DNA of 64,000 bases from Pseudoalteromonas sp. P1-9 (lineage in GTDB: Bacteria > Pseudomonadota > Gammaproteobacteria > Enterobacterales > Alteromonadaceae), in assembly GCF_001399975.1 (NCBI RefSeq), contig NZ_LKBD01000002.1, positions 124,001 to 188,000 on the forward strand. Reading direction: 5' to 3'. Below the pieces are notes generated by a model. The model was not told the DNA's origin. It saw only the letters and a list, made by a program, of their open reading frames with translations, and made no database searches. This document shows, in pieces, positions 46,355 to 55,321 of this stretch; positions within the stretch are counted from its first letter, which is position 1; every line of letters begins with the position of its first letter. Position numbers and translations under genes: made by a program.

Positions 46355-48652
46355 ATGAACGCTATTGCTAATCAATTAGCTCACGAGCTAAACGCCTCAG
46401 TACAGCAAGTGACTGCTGCAACACAATTATTAGACGATGGAGCAACCGTTCCATTTATTGCTCGATATAGAAAGGAAGTTACCGGTGGTTTAGATGATGG
46501 CCAACTGCGTTTACTTGAACAGCGCCTTGGCTATCTTCGTGAGTTAGAAGAACGTCGCTCATTTATTCTTAAGACCATTGAAGGGCAAGATAAGCTAAGT
46601 GCTGAGTTAAAGGCCGATATCGATAAGGCAACCAGTAAAACAGAACTGGAAGATCTTTACTTACCTTATAAACCAAAACGCCGTACTAAAGGGCAAATTG
46701 CTATTGAGGCAGGTCTTGAGCCGCTGGCAAACCAATTATTAGATAACCCAGTGCTTGATCCAGAAGTAACCGCAACTGACTTTATTAACCCTGAAAAAGG
46801 CATTGAAGACAGTAAAGCAGCGCTTGATGGTGCTAAATTTATCTTAATGGAGCGTTTTGCGGAAGATGCAAAATTGCTGGCTAAGTTAAGAAGCATGCTA
46901 CAAAAACATGCGTTTATTGAAAGCAAAGTGATTGCTGGCAAAGAAAAAGACGGTGCCAAATATCAAGATTACTTTGAACACAGCGAAGCCTTAAGCCGCG
47001 TACCGTCACACCGAGCATTAGCAATGCTGCGTGCGCGTAATGAAGGCATTATCAGCCTAACAATTAATCCTGATCCAAGTTTAGAAGATGGTAACGCTGA
47101 GTGTGTTCGTATTATCGCCGATCATTACAAGTTAGACGTACTAGCGAGCCCATGGCTTAAGCAAGTAGCGCAATGGACCTGGAAAATTAAATTAGCACTT
47201 CACTTAGAAAACGAGTTTTTAGGTAAGATCAGGGAAGTTGCAGAGCAAGGTGCAATTGATGTCTTTGCTAAGAACCTAAATGATTTATTAATGGCTGCGC
47301 CAGCGGGCGCAAAAACCACGTTAGGTCTCGATCCTGGCTTACGTACAGGTTGTAAAGTTGCGGTGGTAGATAAAACCGGCAAGCTGCTCGATAACGTAAC
47401 GATCTACCCACATGCACCACAAAATCATTGGGATAAGTCACTGCGTACACTAAGTCAATTGTGCCGCCAACATAAAGTTGAGCTTATCGCCATCGGTAAC
47501 GGCACAGCATCACGTGAAAGTGACAAATTAATTGCCGAACTGTTAAAACAAGAAACCGACCTAAAAATGAGCAAAGTTATGGTCAGCGAAGCTGGCGCAT
47601 CGGTTTACTCAGCATCTGAAGTTGCAGCCGAAGAGTTTCCTAATCTAGACGTATCTATTCGTGGTGCGGTTTCTATAGCACGTCGTTTACAAGACCCTCT
47701 TGCTGAGCTTGTGAAAATTGAGCCAAAAGCAATTGGTGTTGGTCAGTACCAGCACGATGTATCACAAAGCCAATTAGGTCAAAGCCTAACAGCTGTTGTT
47801 GAGGACTGTGTAAACGCCGTTGGTGTAGATGTAAACATGGCATCAGCACAACTATTAACACGTGTCGCAGGCTTAAACAAAACCCTTGCGCAAAATATTG
47901 TTAGCTACCGCGACCAAAACGGTACGTTTAATTCACGTAAAGAGCTTAAAAAAGTTGAACGCCTTGGTCCTAAAGCATTTGAGCAATCTGCTGGTTTCTT
48001 ACGCATTAACCAAGGCAAAGATCCATTAGATAGCTCCGCTGTTCACCCTGAAGCTTATGAGATTGTTAAGAGCATCGCTGCAAAGGCGGACGTTTCAGTG
48101 GCAGAACTCATTGGTAATTCAGGTTTACTAAAATCACTTTCACCACAAGACTTTGTAACGGATAAGTTTGGCCTACCAACCATCAGCGATATTTTAGCTG
48201 AGCTTGATAAACCAGGTCGCGATCCTCGTCCAGAATTCAAAACAGCAAGCTTTAAAGATGGTGTTGAAAAAATCGCAGATCTTAAGCCAGGTATGGTTTT
48301 AGAAGGTGTTGTATCAAACGTTGCAAACTTTGGCGCCTTCGTCGATGTGGGCGTACACCAAGACGGCTTAGTGCATATTTCATCATTAACCAACAAGTTT
48401 GTTTCAGATCCACGTGAAGTGGTAAAAGCAGGCGATATTGTAAAAGTAAAAGTGCTTGAAGTAGACGTCGAACGCAAACGTATCAGCTTTACGATGCGCT
48501 TAGACGAAGAAGTGCGTGAGAAAGCACCAGCCGCCAAGCCGAAAACGAATAAACCATCGCAAGCTACTGCAAAAAAAGCAAAGCCTAAGCAAAATAATAA
48601 TGCTGCTATGGGTAACGCATTTGCTGAAGCATTCGCAAAGCTAAAGAAATAA
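46355..48652 (+). CDS. tex: Tex-family RNA-binding transcription accessory protein
   Basis: A 765-residue Tex protein (YhgF in E. coli). The N-terminal helical part begins with [20 protein letters not shown] and has [18 protein letters not shown] YqgF/RNase H-like domain follows ([19 protein letters not shown], near 325), then tandem helix-hairpin-helix motifs ([17 protein letters not shown]), and the S1 RNA-binding domain near 645-715 ([20 protein letters not shown]). A Lys/Asn-rich tail ends the protein. It is thought to act on transcription and RNA under stress. It is divergent from greB. Confidence 0.96.
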   Translation: MNAIANQLAHELNASVQQVTAATQLLDDGATVPFIARYRKEVTGGLDDGQLRLLEQRLGYLRELEERRSFILKTIEGQDKLSAELKADIDKATSKTELEDLYLPYKPKRRTKGQIAIEAGLEPLANQLLDNPVLDPEVTATDFINPEKGIEDSKAALDGAKFILMERFAEDAKLLAKLRSMLQKHAFIESKVIAGKEKDGAKYQDYFEHSEALSRVPSHRALAMLRARNEGIISLTINPDPSLEDGNAECVRIIADHYKLDVLASPWLKQVAQWTWKIKLALHLENEFLGKIREVAEQGAIDVFAKNLNDLLMAAPAGAKTTLGLDPGLRTGCKVAVVDKTGKLLDNVTIYPHAPQNHWDKSLRTLSQLCRQHKVELIAIGNGTASRESDKLIAELLKQETDLKMSKVMVSEAGASVYSASEVAAEEFPNLDVSIRGAVSIARRLQDPLAELVKIEPKAIGVGQYQHDVSQSQLGQSLTAVVEDCVNAVGVDVNMASAQLLTRVAGLNKTLAQNIVSYRDQNGTFNSRKELKKVERLGPKAFEQSAGFLRINQGKDPLDSSAVHPEAYEIVKSIAAKADVSVAELIGNSGLLKSLSPQDFVTDKFGLPTISDILAELDKPGRDPRPEFKTASFKDGVEKIADLKPGMVLEGVVSNVANFGAFVDVGVHQDGLVHISSLTNKFVSDPREVVKAGDIVKVKVLEVDVERKRISFTMRLDEEVREKAPAAKPKTNKPSQATAKKAKPKQNNNAAMGNAFAEAFAKLKK

Positions 48653-48667
48653 CGTGATTTAAGCTAC

Positions 48668-48861
48668 GGGCTGTTGATCTTTCAAGTACATTTGAGAACT
48701 GTGAGTGATACTTTGCCCGCTAGTTTGATTAGGGTCTGTTGATCTTTCAAGTTCGTTTTTGCAGCAGTTTGATTGGGGTTTATACAAGGCAGAGGCTGCG
48801 TGGCATAGTCATTCTATGTAAGTCAGCCGATAACACAGTAGAAAACCCGATCAAGCGCTGC
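48668..48861. repeat. Intergenic palindromic repeat element with a partial second copy
   Basis: CTGTTGATCTTTCAAGT occurs twice (48671-48687 and 48736-48752), each time preceded by GGG and followed later by AGTTTGATT (48722 on and 48766 on). This suggests a degenerate tandem unit of about 65 then 44 bases. The second unit continues into an imperfect inverted repeat: GCAGCAGTTTGATTGGGGTT (48761 on) faces AAACCCGATCAAGCGCTGC (48843-48861). Inside it, GGCTG...CATAG-TCATT-CTATG...CAGCC can fold. It looks like a non-coding, MITE-like or REP-like element that may be dispersed in related genomes; that is inference. Confidence 0.65.
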
Positions 48862-48884
48862 CGAATTGTTATAAACACAATCAT

Positions 48885-48912
48885 AAAAAACCGCACTGGG
48901 TGCGGTTTTTTT
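48885..48912. terminator. Bidirectional intrinsic terminator
   Basis: CCGCAC/GTGCGG pairs around TGG, with six A on the left and seven T on the right. It is placed directly after the stop of the minus-strand SprA-like gene and downstream of tex and the repeat element. Confidence 0.9.
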
Positions 48913-48914
48913 AT

Positions 48915-49748
48915 TTATGCATAGCTTGCTAAGTTGGGCCGTTCAAACGGCGACGTTGCAGCCTGATAGAATTTAGCGATGCGTTCTGCTCGCTGATTAA
49001 CTTCAGAATCACGACGCTCACTAAAATCGTAGTTAGCTTGCTTAGCTTCGCCATCGTCAGCCTCTGTATCTGAGCTTTCTTCGTTTTTATCAAAAAACGT
49101 ACTCAGCTCAGCATTCAAATCAGCTCGCGCTTCGCTCATTTTCTGATTCGCTTCAGCAGCAATCGAGCGATCCGCTCCTGATGGTTCTTGTGGGGCTAGT
49201 GCAGCTGCGCGCACTTGCTGCATTTTGTCTATGGTTGCCTGCGGGTCGTTAGGTACTTCGCTTATATCAATCGGCACTTCACCCGCAACTGCATAATTGT
49301 TGCCATCGCTACCACGCTCATATTCATAGCTTGGGCTACCAGCATACTGACCACCTACTGCCGCATGTGCTTGCTCATGTGCTTTGACTTCGCGATCTCT
49401 TTGCTTGAGCTGAGAAAGTGCTTGCGCCTCTACTTGCTCAAGCTGTTTTTGCTTCTCTTGCTCTTGTTGCTTACTTTGCTGCTCTTGCTGTTCCTGTTCT
49501 TGCTCTTTTTCACTTACTTTAGTGATGTCTTCGGATTTATTTTCGAGCGCGTCTTGGTTTTCAATTTGGCTACTGCCAGGTTGACGTGTTTTATCTTGAT
49601 CAGCTGCGAGACGAGAATTTGCAGCGGCAGCTTCTGCTTGCTTTACAGGCGTAACTAAATCGCGCAACTGATTATCACGTCGCGCTGTCTCAGTATGTAC
49701 ATTAGCCGTATTTAAGCTAATGTTAGGATAAGTTGTTACGATGTTCAT
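48915..49748 (-). CDS. SprA-related putative metalloprotease (CJM1_0395 family)
   Basis: A 277-residue protein of the SprA-related family. A zinc-protease-like HEQAH motif (His124, Glu125, His128) sits in EVKAHEQAHAAVGGQYAG, followed by SYEYERGSDGNNYAVAGEVP. The HExxH core is preceded by a low-complexity Gln/Glu/Lys region (about residues 75-115, with repeated QEQ units) that should form a coiled or disordered segment. The C-terminal region is acidic and helical. No signal peptide is visible. Catalytic activity has not been established for the family as far as I know. It follows a small flagellar-like gene by 13 bases, so the two are probably cotranscribed. Confidence 0.83.
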   Translation of the reverse strand: MNIVTTYPNISLNTANVHTETARRDNQLRDLVTPVKQAEAAAANSRLAADQDKTRQPGSSQIENQDALENKSEDITKVSEKEQEQEQQEQQSKQQEQEKQKQLEQVEAQALSQLKQRDREVKAHEQAHAAVGGQYAGSPSYEYERGSDGNNYAVAGEVPIDISEVPNDPQATIDKMQQVRAAALAPQEPSGADRSIAAEANQKMSEARADLNAELSTFFDKNEESSDTEADDGEAKQANYDFSERRDSEVNQRAERIAKFYQAATSPFERPNLASYA

Positions 49749-49761
49749 TTGTTTTGCTGAG

Positions 49762-50052
49762 CTAAACTCTTACATCAATTAAAGTACCCAACACCTCATC
49801 TGCCGTTTGAATTGAACGAGTATTTGCTTGCGCATTAAATTGCTCAACCCTAAGGTTTACCAGCTCGTTAGTTACATTAACTCGTGGGCTTTGCGCTTCA
49901 CGCGTTTCTGGTGCTGGCTCGGCGCGTTCAACTTCTCGTTCCGTTTGCGCACGTGCAATATTTGCTGAAGACTCAGTAATACTATCAGAAGCACTTTGCA
50001 GGCCTTGTAAGCCAGCATTAAATGCAGACCCCAAGTTGTTTGAAACGTCCAT
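49762..50052 (-). CDS. Small protein resembling flagellar rod/hook termini
   Basis: About 96 residues from the ATG at 50052, which follows AAAGGAG by seven bases; an ATG at 50070 is less well placed. The ends look like flagellar axial proteins: an N-terminal SAFNAGLQGLQSASDSITESSANIARAQTE and a C-terminal VNLRVEQFNAQANTRSIQTADEVLGTLID, as in FlgC/FlgE-like termini, with a short hydrophilic middle. No flagellar genes are in this window. It is paired with the SprA-like gene. The function is not known. Confidence 0.7.
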   Translation of the reverse strand: MDVSNNLGSAFNAGLQGLQSASDSITESSANIARAQTEREVERAEPAPETREAQSPRVNVTNELVNLRVEQFNAQANTRSIQTADEVLGTLIDVRV

Positions 50053-50154
50053 AAACACTCCTTTATTCATAAAGAATAGTGATAGCTTTATTATCGCTCA
50101 AAATTCCATCAAAATAAAGTTAAAGCGGCAATAATTTGCCGCCCTGGAAATGTT

Positions 50155-50895
50155 TTAACTTTCTATATGAGATAACAATAAGTTAGTAAATTCTTGCGGG
50201 TGAGAAATAAAAGGTGCATGAGATGCTTTAGCTAGAATATCTGCCTTAAATTGAGGATTAAGTTGCTGCATTTTTGCGACAGCTTTCACTGGCACAAGGG
50301 AGTCAAGGCGGCCAAAAATACCAGAGATAGGTAAAGGAAGTTGCGCAAAAAGATCTCTCAAATCTTCATTTTTTAAAATAGCCAAACCTCCTGATAACGC
50401 GATCTCTTGCGCCGCTGGGTATTCAGCAAGCAAGGCTTTTATTTGCTTAATGTCTTGCTTTGCATGCTCACTTCCCATTGCCTGAATTGCCAAAAACCGC
50501 TCTACAGTTTTTTGGTGATTGGTGCTCAATTGCGCCATAAAGGTATCTAACACCTTGTCGTCAATACCACGCCACTGCTCACTGCTTGCAAAAAATGGGG
50601 TTGAAGCAACCAGCACAATCTTCTTTACTTTATCAGGGAAGAGCGCAGCAATTTTTAGCACAACGAGACCAGATAAAGACCAAGCAACTAACACAGACTG
50701 GTCTGCAATATCTTTTGCTAGTTGCCTTGCAACACATTCTAAATTATATACAGCATCGCTAAATTGATTACCGCCAAAACCAGGTAAATTCAAAGTATGT
50801 ATTGTATGGTCACTTTGCACCTCAAGTGCATCTTTTTGTAACTGCCAAATACCTTTATTCATGCCCCAACCATGCAGTAGAACTACATCAGCCAT
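50155..50895 (-). CDS. bioH: Pimeloyl-ACP methyl ester carboxylesterase BioH
   Basis: A 246-residue alpha/beta hydrolase that releases pimeloyl-ACP from its methyl ester for biotin synthesis in the cytoplasm. The oxyanion motif LLHGWGMN is at the start. The nucleophile elbow is AWSLSG with Ser73, the acid is in IFGRLDSLVP, and the catalytic His is in KASHAPFISHP. The elbow reads A-x-S-x-S instead of the usual G-x-S-x-G, still with small residues. It is divergent from comF, as bioH and gntX are in E. coli, which supports the name. Confidence 0.9.
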   Translation of the reverse strand: MADVVLLHGWGMNKGIWQLQKDALEVQSDHTIHTLNLPGFGGNQFSDAVYNLECVARQLAKDIADQSVLVAWSLSGLVVLKIAALFPDKVKKIVLVASTPFFASSEQWRGIDDKVLDTFMAQLSTNHQKTVERFLAIQAMGSEHAKQDIKQIKALLAEYPAAQEIALSGGLAILKNEDLRDLFAQLPLPISGIFGRLDSLVPVKAVAKMQQLNPQFKADILAKASHAPFISHPQEFTNLLLSHIES

Positions 50896-50956
50896 ACTTT
50901 GCCCTCACTTTAAATTTTTGCCGCTATACTAACAGTTAGCGATATGGAAATCCTAT

Positions 50957-51649
50957 ATGAATTACTGCTCCCGACTTTTCAATTGGGCATTGCCGAATCT
51001 ATGCGTGTGCTGCCGTCAACCTATTCGTGCTCCGGCAAAAATTTGCCGCGTATGTTTGTCTGATATTGAGCGGTTAAGTTTTAAAAGCTCAGCAAACCTA
51101 CTTCACCGCCCAGATATCAACAAACTAATACCCAACCCTACATTTGACTCACTCTTTGCAGCTTGTTGGTATCAACATCCGGCTTCAACTTGGCTAAAAG
51201 GCATTAAATTTAATAAACAACTGACATGCAAAGCGGCATTACATCAGTTAATTAAAGCGCAAATGAAAGACGCGCAAGCAGAACATAATTGGCAAATGCC
51301 CGATGTGTTAATGCCAGTACCATTGCATTGGCAGCGGCGCATTTTTCGCGGTTTCAATCAAAGTGAAGAAATTTGGCAACGCACCGGTATTGCAGTTGAT
51401 ACCAAATCCATTATCCGCACCAAACGCACTAAGCCGCAGAGCGAACTAAATAAACGCGCTCGAAAAACCAATATTAAAGGTGCGTTTAGCTGTGAGCTCA
51501 AACACCAATACCAACATGTTGCAATTGTTGATGACATCATAACTACGGGATACACGGTTAATGAAATTGCAAGGTTATTAAAAAGCGCAGGGGTGAAACA
51601 GGTTTCAGTGTGGGTGTTTGCGATTAGTGATCCAACGAAATCGAGTTAA
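50957..51649 (+). CDS. ComF family protein (phosphoribosyltransferase-like)
   Basis: A 230-residue ComF/GntX homologue. The N-terminus has a zinc-binding Cys set (CVCCRQPI and CRVCLSDI). The PRPP-binding motif VAIVDDIITTGYTVNEIA is near residue 195, and PVPLHWQRRIFRGFNQSEEI is family-typical. Homologues are needed for DNA uptake in competent bacteria and for nutritional use of DNA. It sits head to head with bioH, matching bioH-gntX of E. coli. A bidirectional terminator follows it. Confidence 0.93.
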   Translation: MNYCSRLFNWALPNLCVCCRQPIRAPAKICRVCLSDIERLSFKSSANLLHRPDINKLIPNPTFDSLFAACWYQHPASTWLKGIKFNKQLTCKAALHQLIKAQMKDAQAEHNWQMPDVLMPVPLHWQRRIFRGFNQSEEIWQRTGIAVDTKSIIRTKRTKPQSELNKRARKTNIKGAFSCELKHQYQHVAIVDDIITTGYTVNEIARLLKSAGVKQVSVWVFAISDPTKSS

Positions 51650-51666
51650 GTTAATCCTGTTAATAA

Positions 51667-51689
51667 AAAAGGCGTCCAAGACGCCTTTT
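51667..51689. terminator. Bidirectional intrinsic terminator
   Basis: A nine-bp stem AAAAGGCGT/ACGCCTTTT encloses a five-base loop between convergent comF and the M14 peptidase gene. Confidence 0.88.
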
Positions 51690-51715
51690 ACATAATAAAC
51701 TTTTAGTAACTTAGG

Positions 51716-54271
51716 CTATTTAACATCAATCGCATGACCAAAAAAAATAGCATTACTTAGTAAACGGCTTGTGCCATACCAATAACTACGAAACACTGGG
51801 TTATCTGACATTGCAATCACTTTGCCCTTACCATAATTGTGTGCCATTAAAACGCCTGCACCGGCGATTTGCTGATTGTTTAGCTCATGACTAAAGCCCG
51901 CTAGTAGCGGTGTTTTAGTATAGGTTGCAACATTTACAAACGGCTTTTCACTTGGTTTTAAAACAAAGGTGCTGTTTTTAAACACCGGCAATGTGCCACG
52001 CTCAAATGAGAAGCTTAGAGGGTGGCTTAAATCGATATTCGCATTAAAAATAGCGCCTGCGATTCGTTTATCACCATGGTAACTATCTTTATCAGCATAA
52101 CTCAAGTTGTCGGTTGGGAAAGCTTTTGCCATTTCGCTAGTTGAAAGATATTCCGCTTTCAAAATACCCTTGTCAGCTAAGAATTTAGCACCCGATTTAT
52201 GACCCCAAATTACACCACCGTGTTGCACCCAGTATTTTAGCTTTTCAACCATTTTTGCATTTACAGTCGAAAAACTGCCATTGGTTAAAATAACATGCGT
52301 ATATGATGATAAATCAATGCGTTCTAAACGGTCTAAATCAACCAACGTAGCGGCAATATCTAAGTAACGGTCAAGGTAATACCAAACTTCACCTACTTCA
52401 TATTGACTTGTACCTTTACCGCCTAATAGTAATACTTTTGGTGTTTTTAACGGCACGATATTGCGCGAACCAATATCAACACCTTGCGCTGTTAATCCCG
52501 ATGTTATTTGATGTACTTTTACCGGTGAATTGCTAGCTAATTGCTGAACCTTGTTAAACCAATCAGCATCTTGTCGCAGACCTTTGGCGATAATAATTGC
52601 GCCAGCAGCAAACCGTTGTTCACCACTTGCAGTAGATGCGGTAAATGGTTTCATTGCCGCTCGAGCAATAACACCATTTTGCTGTAACTGTGATAGCAGC
52701 TTAGGTGCTAGGTAATCGTTCCATTCAAAGGCATAAGCATAACTTGAAGCTAGGTTCTGGTTTTCAGTTTGATTAGCTGGCTGCCATGAGTCTTGGTATT
52801 TAATACCACGGGTTGAGGTTACAGCAGAAAATTCAAGGTTAAATGAATGCGCTAAGTTCCAACCTGAAACATCATAAAAGGTATTATCGTTAAAGCTTGT
52901 TTGTTCTAAAAATGCGCCTTTAATTAAGCGATATTGAGGCTGATTTAGCGGAATATAAACGCTGCTATTAGCAGAGAAACCTTGCTTGTTAACGCTAACG
53001 TCTTTACTCAGTGGATATGCCTTAATCTGATGCTGCTGCAATAGCGACAAAAATAACTCATAACGTGATTTGTCGTTACCAGCTGCAACTACATAGCCTT
53101 TTACTTTATCTTTTTTCGCAAGCTTTGCGGTATCTTGATAAAACTTCTGCTGGTAAGACAGCAAACTTTGCTTGCCCGATACAACCGCATCAAAAGTAGA
53201 TAAAGAGGTTGTTAATTGGTTTTTAACAGCATCATAAAACTCGCGCACACCATTGATAGTTTCATGCTTGTGGCCTCGGGCACTGCCTTGCTCAAACAAA
53301 ATACCAATGGTGCCGTGAATATCAGGATAAGTAGAACCCTTACCAATATAAAAGTCATCAAAGCTTTCTTCAGTAAAGTACAGCTCACCTTGTTGATCTA
53401 ATGCGGCTGCGTGAAAGGTCGCTATTTCTTTTGTTAGTTCTACATTTTGCTCAGGAGTAAGTGGAAACTTACGCGATGGAATACCCGGTTGGAAAAAATA
53501 AGTGCTGTGTGGACCCATTTCATGAAAGTCAGTTAATACATGGGGCACCCATTGATGATACTTAGCAATACGCGCCTGCGACTCTGGGTGTTGAAGCAAT
53601 AACCAGTCTCGGTTTAGGTCGGTAAAATAGTGGTTTGTTCTGCCGCTCGGCCAAGCTTCATTATGTTCTCTGTGGTTTTCATCTGCGACCAAGTTTTTGC
53701 CTTTATGACTATTCACCCATTGTGCAAATCGCGCTAAACCATCTGGGTTTAATGCAGGATCTAACAAAATAACTGTTTCGTCTAATAAGCGATCAATTTT
53801 TTCACCTTGCGCTGCAGCAAGGTAATAGGCAACTAATAACGCAGCATTACTGCCACTTGCTTCGTTACCATGCACACTATAGCCCATCCACGTGATTACA
53901 GGTGCATCAGCATTGATTGTTGTACCTTCGATTGATTGCGCTAAGTGCTGTTTACGCACAGTTTCTATGTTATTTAAGCGTGCTGGGTTAGCGATCGTTA
54001 ATAATAATAACGGACGTTGTTCATGGCTGTAACCAATCACCTCAATGTTGATGCGCTCACTTTTTTCAGCGAGCAATTTCATATAGCTAACAAGCTGATC
54101 ATGGCGAACATGCCAATCGCCTACCTGATAACCCAGAACAGACTCTGGCGTAGGAATAGAAGGATCGAAACGAATATTATCGTCAAAATAAAAGTTCAAG
54201 TTCGTTGCTGAACTGATACAGCTAAACAGTGTCAAACAGGCTGTTATTAAAAAAAAGGACAGCTTTTTCAT
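51716..54271 (-). CDS. Secreted M14 zinc carboxypeptidase-like protein
   Basis: An 851-residue exported peptidase with a signal peptide (LSFFLITACLTLFSCISSA). The M14 domain (about residues 45-350) carries the zinc ligands His134 and Glu137 in YSVHGNEASG, LLDPALNPDGLARF, and FHEMGPHSTYFF with the later His. A long C-terminal part (about 370-850) of unclear fold includes a glutamine-amidotransferase-like VLLLGGKGTSQYEVGEVWYY. This architecture is common among Alteromonadales and Bacteroidetes proteins annotated as 'M14 family metallopeptidase'. It would trim peptides in the periplasm or outside the cell. It is inserted between comF and nfuA. Confidence 0.9.
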   Translation of the reverse strand: MKKLSFFLITACLTLFSCISSATNLNFYFDDNIRFDPSIPTPESVLGYQVGDWHVRHDQLVSYMKLLAEKSERINIEVIGYSHEQRPLLLLTIANPARLNNIETVRKQHLAQSIEGTTINADAPVITWMGYSVHGNEASGSNAALLVAYYLAAAQGEKIDRLLDETVILLDPALNPDGLARFAQWVNSHKGKNLVADENHREHNEAWPSGRTNHYFTDLNRDWLLLQHPESQARIAKYHQWVPHVLTDFHEMGPHSTYFFQPGIPSRKFPLTPEQNVELTKEIATFHAAALDQQGELYFTEESFDDFYIGKGSTYPDIHGTIGILFEQGSARGHKHETINGVREFYDAVKNQLTTSLSTFDAVVSGKQSLLSYQQKFYQDTAKLAKKDKVKGYVVAAGNDKSRYELFLSLLQQHQIKAYPLSKDVSVNKQGFSANSSVYIPLNQPQYRLIKGAFLEQTSFNDNTFYDVSGWNLAHSFNLEFSAVTSTRGIKYQDSWQPANQTENQNLASSYAYAFEWNDYLAPKLLSQLQQNGVIARAAMKPFTASTASGEQRFAAGAIIIAKGLRQDADWFNKVQQLASNSPVKVHQITSGLTAQGVDIGSRNIVPLKTPKVLLLGGKGTSQYEVGEVWYYLDRYLDIAATLVDLDRLERIDLSSYTHVILTNGSFSTVNAKMVEKLKYWVQHGGVIWGHKSGAKFLADKGILKAEYLSTSEMAKAFPTDNLSYADKDSYHGDKRIAGAIFNANIDLSHPLSFSFERGTLPVFKNSTFVLKPSEKPFVNVATYTKTPLLAGFSHELNNQQIAGAGVLMAHNYGKGKVIAMSDNPVFRSYWYGTSRLLSNAIFFGHAIDVK

Positions 54272-54438
54272 AGTGATGCCATAATGATAGGTTAGTTATA
54301 TTTATTGCATTTTTATGCATATTCACATTAACAATGTTTACTACGCAAACCTACAGCTTTAAGTTGAAGCAGCAAAAAAATAAGATAAGTTAAAACCTTT
54401 TCAACTTGCCCTACTATTTTAGCAAAGCAAAAAAGTGA

Positions 54439-54444
54439 TATACT
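54439..54444 (+). promoter_or_regulatory. Candidate nfuA promoter -10 element
   Basis: TATACT lies just upstream of the IscR-like site and 37 bases before the nfuA ATG. No good -35 was seen. Confidence 0.45.
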
Positions 54445-54445
54445 A

Positions 54446-54470
54446 AAAACCGAGTAAATTAGTCAGGTAT
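54446..54470 (+). promoter_or_regulatory. Candidate IscR type 1 binding site before nfuA
   Basis: The 25-base stretch centred on CCGAGTAAATTAGTCAGGTAT fits the type 1 IscR consensus (ATAsyyGACtrwwwYAGTCrrsTAT) at 22 of 25 positions by eye. It ends ten bases before nfuA and overlaps the likely transcription start, where IscR carrying a cluster would repress. IscR control of nfuA is established in related bacteria. Confidence 0.75.
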
Positions 54471-54480
54471 AGGTCGAATT

Positions 54481-55056
54481 ATGATTACCATTTCTGAGGC
54501 AGCACAAAGCCACTTTGCCAAACTGCTAGCAGATCAAGCTGAAGGCACTAACATTCGCGTTTTTGTGGTTAACCCAGGTACAACACAAGCCGAGTGTGGC
54601 GTGTCATATTGTCCGGCAGATGCCGTTGAAGAAACGGACATTAAGTTACCATTTAATGGATTCGATGCCGTTGTTGACGAAGAAAGCGCACCGTTTTTAG
54701 AAGAAGCCGATATTGATTTTGTTACTGACAAAATGGGCTCGCAACTAACGCTTAAAGCACCAAATGCAAAAGCGAAGAAGCTAAGTGATGACGCGTCACT
54801 GCAAGAGCGTGTGCAACATATGATTGAAACAGAAATTAACCCACAACTAGCGAATCACGGTGGTCAGGTTAACTTAGTTGAAATCACCAAAGACGGTATT
54901 GCCGTAGTCCAGTTTGGTGGTGGTTGTAATGGTTGTTCAATGATTGATGTAACACTTAAAGACGGCATTGAAACGCAAATGGTTGCTAAGTTTGATGAAA
55001 TCACAGGTGTACGTGACATTACTGAACACCAGTCTGGCGAGCATTCATATTACTAA
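54481..55056 (+). CDS. nfuA: Fe-S cluster biogenesis/repair protein NfuA
   Basis: A 191-residue carrier that delivers [4Fe-4S] clusters to apoproteins such as aconitase. It has a degenerate A-type N-terminal domain ([39 protein letters not shown]) and a C-terminal Nfu domain with the cluster-binding [11 protein letters not shown] near residue 150. The length matches E. coli NfuA (191). An IscR-like site precedes it. AcnB, a potential client, is encoded elsewhere in the window. Its end overlaps a small membrane protein gene. Confidence 0.97.
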   Translation: MITISEAAQSHFAKLLADQAEGTNIRVFVVNPGTTQAECGVSYCPADAVEETDIKLPFNGFDAVVDEESAPFLEEADIDFVTDKMGSQLTLKAPNAKAKKLSDDASLQERVQHMIETEINPQLANHGGQVNLVEITKDGIAVVQFGGGCNGCSMIDVTLKDGIETQMVAKFDEITGVRDITEHQSGEHSYY

Positions 55057-55321
55057 GTTCAAACATCTAGTCTACCGACTAGGTCAAGAACCTAAAACAA
55101 GCCTAAAACGCTTTTTCAGCGGTTTAGGCTTGTTTTTTATTGCTGCCAGCTTAATTGTTTATGGCTACTTCAACAGTCATTATTTTCAAATAGCAGGGCT
55201 TGTTCTACTACCTATCGCGCTGTACTTTGCCATTTACGGCTATTTAGGTATTTTTGCTAATCGCTTTTCACAAGTTATTGCAAAAGCTGACGAGAGCGCC
55301 AAAAATCGTGATATTTTTTAG
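54995..55321 (+). CDS. Small two-helix membrane protein overlapping nfuA
   Basis: The supported part is about 80 residues after the nfuA stop: [14 protein letters not shown], a membrane helix ([17 protein letters not shown]), a second helix ([23 protein letters not shown]) and a polar tail. The frame is open back into nfuA with no ATG near the proper place. ATG 54995 is used here; rarer starts such as CTG 55034 or ATT 55049 would fit the protein better. It may be translationally coupled to nfuA. The 3' end overlaps the convergent MATE gene by 47 bases. Function unknown. Confidence 0.55.
   Translation: MKSQVYVTLLNTSLASIHITKFKHLVYRLGQEPKTSLKRFFSGLGLFFIAASLIVYGYFNSHYFQIAGLVLLPIALYFAIYGYLGIFANRFSQVIAKADESAKNRDIF

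Noticed and set aside
48055-48537. A 160-codon minus-strand frame
   Set aside because: Antisense to the conserved S1/HhH part of tex, with Ser/Thr-biased composition and no homology I recognise.
49215-49658. A 147-codon plus-strand frame with Leu runs
   Set aside because: It is the complement of the Gln/Glu-rich repeat of the SprA-like gene, so the Leu runs reflect CTT/TTG-rich antisense sequence.
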